This document shows, one piece after another, positions 8,768 to 18,131 of a stretch of DNA of 20,052 bases (position 1 is the first letter of the stretch; every line of letters begins with the position of its first letter). Source of the DNA: Aduncisulcus paluster (taxonomy: Eukaryota > Fornicata); the NCBI GenBank assembly GCA_024181965.1, contig BQXS01013872.1, positions 1-20,052 on the forward strand. The letters are read 5' to 3'. Made by a program: the position numbers and the translations under genes. The notes beneath the pieces are model-generated. The model was not told the origin of the DNA. It saw nothing but the letters and a program-made list of their open reading frames with translations, and made no database searches.

Positions 8768-9410
8768 TTTTGTGCATTGGTGGGAAGGATTTGGCAGGAT
8801 TCGAGGTGGCGTTGGTTTTAGTAAATATTCTGCCAGATCTGTCACTAACGTGGTCAATAATCCAAATACAGACGAAAATCTCAGAGATCATTCCCGATAA
8901 GAACTTCTTAGTCCTTGAAGGAAGTTGATGAAAGAGCAATAAACTTTAATCAATCTAGGAAATGTCTCAAATAAACCCAAAGCGTTCGCAAGGAGCCATT
9001 CTTATTCTAACCCGGAAAATGAATATGGATTGCATTGAAAAATATGTCTTTATAATTTATATTGGTTATAAATCATTTGAAGGTGTTTTTTTATGCATGA
9101 ATTTCAGCGAAATGGTTCAAAAAAGTGGGTCATTTAAATTTTGGCCTCATTTAGGTATTAGCTGGTGACAAAACTATATTCAACTGAATAATATCTGTTC
9201 AATTAATCCAAGATATCACTAATACTCCTTGTTGTATGTTCAATTAACTCAATATTTGTGTTGTTGATCGTTGTCTCTATTAACCTTAACTTTCTGCTCT
9301 CTTTTGAATGTTTTTATCCTTTTAATATATCCGTTATGTTTATTTTTATTAGATTTTATCCATATTTCAAAGCCAACAAAACCCTAAATCGATCGTAGAT
9401 AACCTAACCA
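8768..9410 (+). other. Spacer between RhoGEF and kinase genes
   Basis: The left 130 bp are less AT-rich and contain an open stretch in a third frame (about 8736-8900: NGSFVHWWEGFGRIRGG, then SVTNVVNNPNTDEN). This could be a further out-of-frame piece of the RhoGEF tail. From about 8930 on the sequence is AT-rich, with TGTTCAATTAA occurring twice (near 9194 and 9237), and no gene is seen. The 68-codon frame at 8962-9168 shows no family features and I treat it as chance. The right part should carry the kinase promoter. Confidence 0.45.
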
Positions 9411-11810
9411 ATGAGTTCATCCACAGCTATTCAAATCATTAAACCAGAGTTTATTCGAAGGGGAGCTAAAGATTTCTGTCCAATTCCTAGAGATTCCCCA
9501 AATATTGAGAGTCCAAAGTTTCCAAATATCAGAGCTAAAAATACAACCAAAACAGTAGGTAGTTATGGGTTCGACCAAAGTAACAGAGCCCAAGAAATGA
9601 TGAAAGGGGAGTACATTAGTACAGAATTATATACCAATATTAGCATTCCTTTCCCTACATCCTCCCCAATTAAGGGGGCCTACATTTGTGTAAATTCTGA
9701 TGATCTCTCACATCTTATCTTCACTTTCACATCTTCAAAGGGAGAGCAAATATCCAAGAAATATGAATTTTCTAAATATGGAGGTTGGTATTTCCTTCCT
9801 GTTGATCTCCCTGATGTTATTCTGTGTGAGATTACAGGGAGAGGAAGAAAGGAAGAGGAGTTTGATGTCTCATCCCTTGTTTTAGAAGAGTGTTTTGGGA
9901 TCCTCTCTCTTGTTTTCATAAGAGAAGAAGCCCCTGAAGAAACATTAACTCGTGAAGCCAGAGAGAAACTATGGTCTGAAGCTCCAGTTGTGAAACCAGA
10001 GTTTGTTAAGGAAGGTGATGAAGAATCTCAAGGTAGAGATTCTATTCCCATTCCACGTGATGATCCAAAGCTTGTAGATCTTTCATTCTCAATGGTGAAG
10101 TGCAAGGATGCTTCGTTTTGTCAGGAATCTAGGTTTTATGATAAGAGTTTAGATGCACAAAGAATGTTAAAGGGGAAAGATTATGTACGGTTATCCCATC
10201 TTTCCATCTCTATTCCATCCCCAAGTTCAATCAAAGGTGCTTATATCTGTGTGGATGATAGTAATAGTTCACCCTCTCTTCTCTTCACTTTCACTGATTG
10301 TGATTATAAGAAGACATCCAAGAAGTATGAATTCACAAGACTAAAACAATATGAATGGTACTTCCTTCCTATTGATTTATCGAGTGTTATATTGTGTGAG
10401 ATTGAAGGGAAAGGAAGGTGGGCTGGGAGAAATAATCGGAGTTTCTTAATCAACTCCCTTGTTTTCCTTCGAGGTGATGATATTCCTGGCAAGCCCAAGT
10501 CTAACCCCAAGCACGACTCGCTAACCCTGACATCTGTATCCACGCTGACTTCACAGTGCATCATTGGCAGTGGTGGGTTCGGAGAGGTCCTTCTTGTGAA
10601 AGTTGATGGCATTCCTTTCCCATGTGTTCTGAAGAAGATGCTTCGAAGTGCGGACAAAACTGTTGTGAAAGGGTGTCGGAAAGAGTTTAATGTGCAACTC
10701 GAGTTGTTTACGAATCCCAAATGTTTCAACCGTATCCCACGTCCTCTGTATATCCTTGACCTGCTTGATTCCGATATGAAAGGTGTATATGGCTTCCTGA
10801 TGGAGTTTTGTGTTGGAGGCAGTGTGAGTGCGTTTTCCAAGCGTTGGTGTGCCGATGGCAAGTATGTGAGTGTTGATGATACTGCTGATGATAGTGAACC
10901 CTTAGACGCAGACGCAGACTTTGACTCAGATCTATATCTAGACTCATGCTCAAGACCCACCGTTGAGAGTGCCGATGTTGACACTGCTGTGCCTGACTTT
11001 GACGCCATGACACTGAACCCTGTGAAAGTGTGTTCGTTATGTGTTGGGATGATCGAGTGTCTTGATGATGTGTTCACGGCTAAACCAAAGCTTGTGCATC
11101 GAGACGTGAAACCTGACAACTTCCTTGTTCGTGTTGATCCCGATTCTAAGAAGTGCACCGTTGTCCTTGCAGATCTTGGATTCGTGCAGATCCAGGATTC
11201 CGTCTCCTCTTCAACATCTTCCCAACAGATTGTCTCGACTGATGCGGCCCTAAAGAAAGGTAAGAAGGAGGAGCGTCGTGTTGTGTGTGGAACGTATGTG
11301 TTCAATTCGTACAAAGCATTGGTTGAAGGTCTCCAATCACAACTCAGTGATGCCCACTCCTTGGGAATGTCCATCCTCTCTCTGTTCATGTGCTTGCCAC
11401 CTTTCGTTGGTCATCCAACTCTGAGAGGAATTGATGATACAATGGAGTTTGTTAAGAAACTCTGTTTCCTGTTATCCAATGGAATGACCCCTAAACTCTC
11501 CAGTTCTCCCCTTTTCAAAACCCTTTTGACCATTGATGGTGGTAAGTACGAACCTGTTCATAAAGTGTTTAATGAAGTGTTCACAGGTCTTACTATGCTT
11601 GATGTTGACAAACGCATGAGTGTGCATGATGCTCGCAAAAAAGTGCAACCTTTCAAATTTTTACTTCCGACGATTGGAGAAGATTTTGTATGTCCATCTA
11701 TTGATGATATTATCAAAGAACAAAAATTTCTTCATTATGAAAATTCTGGATCTATTTTTAATGATTCAGAAAAACAAAAATCGACCTGGAAATCACATGA
11801 TATACCCTGA
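9411..11810 (+). CDS. Protein kinase with two N-terminal repeats of an unrecognised module
   Basis: This is a 799-residue protein. Residues about 9-170 and 194-358 are two copies of one module. Each holds KPEF, PIPRD(S/D)P, a KGAYICV strand, LxFTFT, KKYEF, WYFLP(V/I)DL, VILCEI and SLVF(I/L)R in the same order. I do not recognise the fold; a beta-sandwich is a guess from the alternating hydrophobic strands. The kinase domain starts near residue 378. It has a glycine loop GSGGFGEV (386-393), the ATP-binding lysine in CVLKKM (K408), a catalytic loop HRDVKPDN (563-570) and a magnesium-binding site DLG instead of DFG (588-590). A conserved-looking GTYVFNSY activation segment and SDAHSLGMSILSLF (helix F) follow. 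An aspartate-rich insert (about 487-525) lies before the catalytic loop. All catalytic residues are present, so activity is likely. It is a serine/threonine-type kinase from the VKPDN motif; group and substrate are unknown. No membrane segment is seen. Confidence 0.9.
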   Translation: MSSSTAIQIIKPEFIRRGAKDFCPIPRDSPNIESPKFPNIRAKNTTKTVGSYGFDQSNRAQEMMKGEYISTELYTNISIPFPTSSPIKGAYICVNSDDLSHLIFTFTSSKGEQISKKYEFSKYGGWYFLPVDLPDVILCEITGRGRKEEEFDVSSLVLEECFGILSLVFIREEAPEETLTREAREKLWSEAPVVKPEFVKEGDEESQGRDSIPIPRDDPKLVDLSFSMVKCKDASFCQESRFYDKSLDAQRMLKGKDYVRLSHLSISIPSPSSIKGAYICVDDSNSSPSLLFTFTDCDYKKTSKKYEFTRLKQYEWYFLPIDLSSVILCEIEGKGRWAGRNNRSFLINSLVFLRGDDIPGKPKSNPKHDSLTLTSVSTLTSQCIIGSGGFGEVLLVKVDGIPFPCVLKKMLRSADKTVVKGCRKEFNVQLELFTNPKCFNRIPRPLYILDLLDSDMKGVYGFLMEFCVGGSVSAFSKRWCADGKYVSVDDTADDSEPLDADADFDSDLYLDSCSRPTVESADVDTAVPDFDAMTLNPVKVCSLCVGMIECLDDVFTAKPKLVHRDVKPDNFLVRVDPDSKKCTVVLADLGFVQIQDSVSSSTSSQQIVSTDAALKKGKKEERRVVCGTYVFNSYKALVEGLQSQLSDAHSLGMSILSLFMCLPPFVGHPTLRGIDDTMEFVKKLCFLLSNGMTPKLSSSPLFKTLLTIDGGKYEPVHKVFNEVFTGLTMLDVDKRMSVHDARKKVQPFKFLLPTIGEDFVCPSIDDIIKEQKFLHYENSGSIFNDSEKQKSTWKSHDIP

Positions 11811-12205
11811 ATTATCATGAGAATATGAAACTTTAGGTCAGATAACTTTACTACACTACACTTACTCCGAGTAATTCAGAGTCTGAAATTGATTATCTGA
11901 AGTTGATCTAAATTTAGAACAATTATCTAAATCAATTTATCTTTTCTTTTATATCAAAGGTGAATAATAACAAGCAGCTCTGCAAGCAGAAATTCTATTG
12001 TTTTGTTTTTGATATACTGAAGAACTATTTTTAACTTAGATAGATGATCTGTTTTAGTTTTTTGTACTATACTATATACTGTACTTTTCTCAATGTATTT
12101 CTAACTTATAAACCATTTGGAGTCTCAAAGAAGGGATTTTAGAATAAATCAATCTTATTCCGAATAAGTTACTATAAATAGTTACTATAAAAAGTTTCTC
12201 AGAAC
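11811..12205. other. Convergent 3' spacer between kinase and NOC4-like genes
   Basis: AT-rich, with no gene. It contains GTACTATACTATATACTGTAC (12064-12084 approximately), which shares the core ACTATACTAT with the spacer after IFT52. It also contains an inverted repeat CTTATTC-C-GAATAAG (12154-12168), about 38 bp beyond the NOC4-like stop codon. Both could act in 3'-end formation, but this is speculation. Confidence 0.5.
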
Positions 12206-14742
12206 TCACTCCCACATTCCAAAGAGAGAACTCTCAACAAACATGATACAATCCCTTTCCGTGCGTATTTTCTGTATAATGGTCGCATCACTGGGTTCAA
12301 TGCTTGTTTTTAGTGATTTTCCTTCTTTGAATCTCTCAGGATCTATAAATAGACGATTATAATCACTCATGGTTGGGATATAAATAGATTCAGACGACTC
12401 TGAGTGATGCCTAATTTTACCATCAAATGACTTTTCATCCTCTGAAGTGACTATTGAAATGCCAGTCAATTGTTTTGTTTTGTATTCACAGAGCCCCACT
12501 TTCTCCCTTTCTTTCACCAATAGGGACCTTCGTCTCCATTCTTCCTTGTTCCTTGATGACTCACGATATTCAGACAGCTTTCTCTGACATTCCCGTTCGA
12601 CCATGACTCTTAGTGACATTCCAGAGAGCATTTGAATAGATCGTGGGGCATCTAATCCATGCTTAGAGAAGGAGAAGAAGAGTGAAACAAGGGGGGGATA
12701 AAATGAAGAGGAAAGGGATGAGAAGGAGTAGAGAAACTGGCTTGGGACAGCAAGAGAAGAAGAGGAAGAAGAAGATATATCTTGAGTATTTTTATCTTGA
12801 TGGATGAGATAGCGTAATCCTGGATATTTCAATAAAACATTCATCATCTCCACACATAGACAGAGCGAGGACACACAACCACATTTCATAGCAACTTTAT
12901 CCATCTTAATAAGGAACGATTTAAGCATTTTTTGGGGGATATATGAAGAGTTAAGAGAAGTGGACAGAGTTTGAAGGAAAGGTGCTCGGATGCGCTCAGC
13001 GTTCAGAGAAAGCGTAGACACATCAAGAAGTTCCAATAAATGGCTGTAAAACCCATCAATATTCATGTTGTGCTCAATCAATAACCTGTATTCACAGAAA
13101 AGTGACATCACAGCTAATATTCCCCCCTTTGAGAAAGTATATTTTAAGAAATCAAGTAAAAGGGGCAAGGAATGGGTTGGAAATGATGAGGTGGAGATGG
13201 CTTGAGTCCCATCAACGAGCAATTTCCTTATATCACCTGTCAAGAGACGAAGGACAAAGGTCACGTCGTGAGGGGATAGTTTTGACACAGCATGGACGAA
13301 TATATCGTCCCAAAGGTCGCATATGAGCCATTTTATGTATCCAGAGTCAAGCCAAGGGGACACAATCGGAGAGTCAAAGGCTTCATTCTCTTTTTCTTTT
13401 TCAAGCTGTTTCCTCTTTGCTTTCAAGTCTAATACCTTCTTTTGAGTCTCAGGAGTGAAATACATACTACTTACGGCCTTATTTTTACCAATGACGCTCC
13501 TTTTCTTAAGGGAGTTCTGGATAATGTGAGGAAGAAGAGAAGAAACTGGTTTTGAAGCTGCAGCCAAGGTATCCGCTTCATCATCATAAATTGACTGTAA
13601 AATACCTTTGTAACGATCGAGAAGGCTCGTAGACGCGGATTCGGCCTTAGATTTTGAAGATCTTCGTTTGGCACGCAGCTGGAATTGTTTATCCAGAGTC
13701 GCTTGTGCAGTGTGAGAATAAGGTCGCATATGAGCCATTTTATGTATCCAGAGTCAAGCCAAGGGGACACAATCGGAGAGTCAAAGGCTTCATTCTCTTT
13801 TTCTTTTTCAAGCTGTTTCCTCTTTGCTTTCAAGTCTAATACCTTCTTTTGAGTCTCAGGAGTGAAATACATACTACTTACGGCCTTATTTTTACCAATG
13901 ACGCTCCTTTTCTTAAGGGAGTTCTGGATAATGTGAGGAAGAAGAGAAGAAACTGGTTTTGAAGCTGCAGCCAAGGTATCCGCTTCATCATCATAAATTG
14001 ACTGTAAAATACCTTTGTAACGATCGAGAAGGCTCGTAGACGCGGATTCGGCCTTAGATTTTGAAGATCTTCGTTTGGCACGCAGCTGGAATTGTTTATC
14101 CAGAGTCGCTTGTGCAGTGTGAGAATATGACGATGGAAGACGAAGAGATGAGAAATAATGTGAATTGACAACAAAGGGAAGAAGCTCAACAAAGCAATGA
14201 GGCAATCCTTGTGAATCGGTGTCGACTTCACTTGAAATATCGTTAATAATAGAAATAAAGGTACGTAAGTAGGAAGAAGAATCAAATATAGGAGATTCGG
14301 GGATGGAAATCAATTTTTTTGCACACACGAGGGTGAAAAACTTAATATCGCTATAATCTTGACACACATCAACATAGGCAGAGATAACACGCTTACTAAC
14401 ATCCTCTTTGCAACATAAAGTTGAAAATAATTGGAAAAGAAGATCATTTCTAAACAAAATTCTATAACAAGCACCAGTGGCAGTTCCGAGTTTGATTGGT
14501 TTCTTAGAATCAAGACAAAAATCAACAATATCTTTTAAATCGTCAGACTTAGGTTTTTTCTTGGATTTTTTTGACTTATTTGGAACCTTTTTCTCTATTT
14601 TGAAGGCTGATTTAGCAAGATCTTCGGATTGATATAATGATTGTTGTCTAAGGACAGAAAACAATTCAAGAAGTGAATCTGCTTGCTTTTGAGCATGCTT
14701 ACTTTTGGAGAATTTGGCTAATGTCTCCTCCCACTCCTGCAT
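12206..14742 (-). CDS. NOC4: NOC4-like CBF/Mak21 nucleolar protein, frame broken by tandem duplication
   Basis: The N-terminal part reads from ATG 14742 to a stop at 13471. The C-terminal part is open to TGA 12206 and overlaps it in another frame. The two frames share a perfectly duplicated 407-bp block; with one copy removed the gene is a single frame of 709 residues. The C-terminal half fits the CBF/Mak21 domain of NOC4/UTP19. GILAVMSLFCEYRLLIEHN is followed by FYSHLLELLD, then SFLIKMDKVAMKC, NVLLKYPGLRYLIHQ and a YPPLVSLFFSFSK segment that aligns with the helix after the domain. The N-terminal half is helical with a lysine-rich patch (KSKKSKKKPK), as in nucleolar proteins. NOC4 works with NOP14 in 40S ribosome assembly and is normally essential, so a complete break would be surprising. 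NOC3 and Mak21/NOC1 share the domain but are longer. I favour NOC4 by length and order of blocks. Confidence 0.65.
13313..14127 (-). repeat. Perfect 407-bp tandem duplication inside the NOC4-like gene
   Basis: Bases 13313-13720 match 13720-14127 at an offset of 407, with no difference seen by eye. Identity ends at 13721 (A) versus 14128 (T). Because 407 is not divisible by three, reading through both copies shifts the frame and stops at 13471. On the minus strand each copy contains AAAG|GTATTT (split at 13606/13605 and 14013/14012). The segment 14012-13606 therefore begins GT, ends AG and is exactly one repeat unit long. Confidence 0.9.
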
Positions 14743-15061
14743 TGGTCAAGAAAAGGGTGATTGAATGAAAAGCCTTGAATTACAAATAATCTCATCAAAT
14801 AATGCTTAAAGATGTGTTGTAATTAAACCATTATGCTGAAAATAACAAGTATATTGGAATTATTTCCCTTATTTCCACAAATATTCACATTTTCTGTTGT
14901 AGGGTGAAATAGTGAAAAGCAAATGAAATAAATATATCTAATAAATTGGATGATCTTCAATTAAATCTTTTTTGTGACTGAGTTTTCAATATAAAAATAA
15001 TATTCTCGAAGTGTTTCTTTTTGGCTCTCTCTTACAACGCATAGAAATACAAAAATATATA
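14743..15061. promoter_or_regulatory. Divergent spacer between NOC4-like and IFT52 genes
   Basis: 319 bp of AT-rich sequence with no open frame of note. The two start codons face away from each other, so both promoters should be here. No recognisable promoter motif stands out. Confidence 0.4.
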
Positions 15062-16469
15062 ATGTCCAAAATTCTTATAGATTGTGATTTGCCAAGAGCA
15101 AATTTGAAAAAATTCTTAAAATCTCTTAGCGATGTGGATTTGTATGTTATCGTCTTCTATTATGTGATTTAGTTGGTAAATATATTAATTCTTTAATAAT
15201 TTTCTCCTTTTTATTTGATTTTCTAGTCTTTCATCCCCATTAAAACCTTCAACACTGGGTGAATACAAACTGTTTATATCTATAGGTAAAAAAGAGGCAT
15301 ATTCTGATGCGGAATGCGATCTAATTTCACAATTTTTATTTAACGATGGGTCTTTATTGATTGCTTATGGTGAAATGGATGGAGATTCATCTGCATTCAC
15401 ATCAATTCTTTCTCAAAGTGGAATTCGCATTAAATCGGATTCGGTCATCAATACAGCATACATGGGCCAGACACATCCTAAACATTGTGTTATTAAAGGT
15501 GGAATAGCGAACCGAGGACTCACAAATTCCTTACATATGAGCAAAAAAGATGGACATTCATTTATTTTCCCCATGTCAAGAACACTGGAGTGTAACGCTC
15601 CTGCCATTACACTTTTGACCACTGGAGACGTTTGCTTCCCTGCTAGACGTCCCCTTGTGGCCGTTTCTACCCTCCCCTCATCTTCTGGCACTGTTGGCGA
15701 AGGAAGCAAGGTTTGTGTCTTAGGATCTTCATTATTTATGACAGATAAGTTCGTTACTAGGCAGAATCTCTCCTTGATTTCCGTTTTAGTTGACTGGCTC
15801 TCAAACGATGAGCCTGAAATGGTTATTAATGCCGTAGATGCTGATGATCCACCAACAAGTGAGTACAAACTTTCTCAAAACATTGGATCCTTGTCGACAA
15901 TGCCTCATTTATGTCTCCACAGAGGTCCCTCACTCCCTAGTGACTTTAGAAAGCTTATTTGTTCCACAATATATGCTCCATCAATGTCATCTTGTGTTAG
16001 TTCTTGTGTTGAAGCCTATGAAAAGCTTGCTATTCCTCACGAAATGTTAGATCTCGTCCGTCCAGATATTACTTTGCCTATCCCCCCTCTTGAAGCTGCT
16101 GTGCATCCTCCCCAATTACCATCTCCTCCATGCTCTCCAAAAATAGAATTATACGATCTTGATGAGGCATTTAGTGATACAACTGCACTCTTGGCTCGTT
16201 CAGCCGGGCGTGCTCTCGGTGTTGGTGCCGGTAGTGAAGAAGGTTCTGACGGATCTGCACTGAATATTGATGCATTTGTTCAAAGCGCTGGAGATTGTCT
16301 TGGTGTGATTCAAAGACTTGAAAAGAGAGAAGGGAAGGTTGGGAAATGCACAAGCAAGGATATTCTTCATCACATGCTCTCCGCCGTCATGAAATTCAAG
16401 CAATTTGAAGGAGAATTATCTGAGAGTAGAGAAGAGGAAAGAGACGTCTTGATGATCAACGCGCAGTAA
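15062..16469 (+). CDS. IFT52: Intraflagellar transport protein IFT52, two exons
   Basis: Exon 1 is 15062-15141 (26 codons plus two bases, MSKILIDCDLPRANLKK). Exon 2 is 15227-16469. The spliced product is 440 residues, against 437 in human IFT52. The N-terminal GIFT domain is clear: EYKLFISIGKKEAYSDAE, SLLIAYGEMDGD, then NTAYMGQTHPKHCVIKGGI, TGDVCFPARRPLVAV, CVLGSSLFMTD and VVDWL-type helices. The middle has the IFT52 signature DADDPPTSEYKLSQ, IPPLEAAVHPPQLPSPP and ELYDLDEAFS. The C-terminal helical part (about 375-440) corresponds to the region that binds IFT46 and IFT88. IFT52 is a core subunit of IFT-B1 and is needed for flagellar assembly. Exon 2 alone lacks an ATG before the GIFT strands, which supports the intron. 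The gene is divergent from the NOC4-like gene, with a long spacer downstream. Confidence 0.95.
15142..15226 (+). other. Spliceosomal intron of IFT52 (85 nt)
   Basis: Donor GATTT|GTATGT and acceptor TTTTCTAG|TCTTTC. It interrupts a phenylalanine codon after its second base and restores DVDF-LSSPLKP. An earlier AG at about 15171 would lead straight to a TAA, so the 15226 acceptor is preferred. It shares donor and acceptor hexamers with the NME7 intron. Confidence 0.92.
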
Positions 16470-17454
16470 AAACTCTTGTAATGTTTACTGTCGTGAATGT
16501 GGATCTGAGACTTGAGTGAGTTGATTCAGCTCGAGCCTGAATTTGCTGCATTGTATTGTCTCATTCTCAAGTCATTGCCATACTGTACTTAGCTATACTG
16601 TACTATACTATAGTGTACTATAGTGTACTTGCTATAACACTTGAGGTGTTGAGATCTAACTTAGATCTAAGGTATCTCCTATCATGATTCATGAACATTA
16701 TATTCACTGAATATTATTCAGAATCATCGAAATCAAGTCGAGTTGTTAGCAGAACCGACAAAAAGAATGAGCCTATATTCATAATTGGGGAGTTCTTGAA
16801 GTTGACACATTTGAAATTTTGAAATTTTGAAATTTTTTGTTGTATTGTTCTAAAAATAGTCGTATTTTGAGAATCTATATTTTTGATCGAAATTTTGAAC
16901 ATTTTTATTACGTCACAAAAATAAAATATCTAAAAATAGTACAACTCTGATTGATATTTTGTTGTAAATTCCCAAATTTGACTCAAACGGGGGAAGAATA
17001 CGACTGAAAAGCTTGAAAATATTCAAGTGCAAGGGAAGTCTACACTTGTAGGATAAAGTCATGAAGAGATGAACAATAATAAAAATGTAAAAGATTGAAA
17101 AAAATTATTAAAAATAAGACACATAATAAGGATAAAATCAAACACAAAAATGAATATCTCGATTTCCTCAATAAAGAGAGAGGAAATAAAATGAAACTAA
17201 AAAGGATAAAAAAGAATAAAGATTGAAAATAGATTGGATGTAATGTGAGTTTTTATGAAAATAACAAAAAAAAAAAATCCTGAAAACTCACAATAAATAT
17301 GTTCAGGCGAATAACCGTCGTGAGATGCATCCAAAATTAGAAATTAAATCATTATTGAGAAACTTAACGTTGATTGTTCTTCCATTCCCCTTGAAATGAC
17401 TTATTTAGAAATCGATTGAAAAGGATGCAACTCAAAGATTGTTTGGATAGTAAG

Positions 17455-17477
17455 AAAAAAAAAAAAAAAAAAAAAAA
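17455..17477 (+). repeat. Poly(A) run, 23 bases
   Basis: Uninterrupted A run in the non-coding spacer. There is no recognisable retroelement or processed gene copy upstream, so I read it as a simple homopolymer. Confidence 0.9.
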
Positions 17478-17645
17478 GCACAAAGAAAGCACACAAATAA
17501 AAATAAACATAATAATTATTTGTTGAGCAGTATAGGTAGGATGTCTTCTTCTGTGAAGAATAAAAAGCTGTGAGATAGAGAAGTTAGTTACAAATTAATA
17601 ATACTCTCTGTCTCACTTCCGGATGTTCTATTATTAGATATTGAG

Positions 17646-17650
<5 letters not shown>

Positions 17651-17684
<34 letters not shown>
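17651..17684 (+). repeat. (GA)17 microsatellite
   Basis: Seventeen uninterrupted GA dinucleotides in the spacer, 447 bp beyond the stop codon of the lipase-like gene. Length variation between strains is likely. Confidence 0.95.
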
Positions 17685-17689
<5 letters not shown>

Positions 17690-18131
17690 TTAGATAGAAC
17701 AATACTATATTCTGAATGTGTTACGAGCCATCAAATCAATTCGCAAATAGCTAAGATTTAATGATCTCCTTTTCAAGTTCCTTTCGTTCAAGGGTTTGAG
17801 TGGTACAGTAAGAGAGAGGAGACAGTGAAGGGAATCCGAGTACCGTGTAAAATAGGAATAATTGTATGTATATAAACCCTATATAAAAGCTTAAGGAACG
17901 ACTATACCACATCTGATCAGAAGAAATGCATGAAAAGAATGCCGGAATACACATTCATGGGATAATATTTATAAAATAACTTGCGATAATTCATAAAAAG
18001 CAAATGAAAACGGATTGTAATACAAGATTTACAAGATTACGATTGTAGTATACGACAAAATAATCCGTTGGAATTTCTTTTATATTTATATTTTAAACAT
18101 AATATATATATTTTAGATATTTTTGATATTT

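Larger units (their letters stand above)
16470..18131. other. 1.66-kb AT-rich spacer with simple repeats, no gene seen
   Basis: Convergent 3' ends of IFT52 and the lipase-like gene. Every open frame is short and without family features, and no tRNA or rRNA motif was found. It holds a 10-bp tandem pair TACTATAGTG (16606-16625) within a TACT/TATA-rich stretch and a perfect 12-bp palindrome CTTAGATCTAAG (16660-16671). It also holds three TTGAAATT units (16811-16834), a run of 23 A (17455-17477) and 17 GA units (17651-17684). Confidence 0.6.

Noticed and set aside
8962-9168. 68-codon plus-strand frame in the RhoGEF-kinase spacer
   Set aside because: Short, AT-rich and without any motif. Length is within chance for this composition.
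10304-11389. 361-codon minus-strand frame inside the kinase gene
   Set aside because: It lies wholly opposite a kinase domain with intact motifs and shows no family features of its own.
13878-14285. 135-codon minus-strand frame overlapping the NOC4-like gene
   Set aside because: It is an alternative frame through the duplicated block and shares its end with the frameshifted N-terminal reading. There is no independent support.
16651-16680. CTTAGATCTAAG palindrome as a transcription terminator hairpin
   Set aside because: There is no loop and no following T tract, and the locus is eukaryotic, where such hairpins are not the usual terminator.
17455-17477. Poly(A) run as the tail of a retrotransposed gene or LINE/SINE element
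   Set aside because: No target-site duplication, element body or coding remnant was found next to it.
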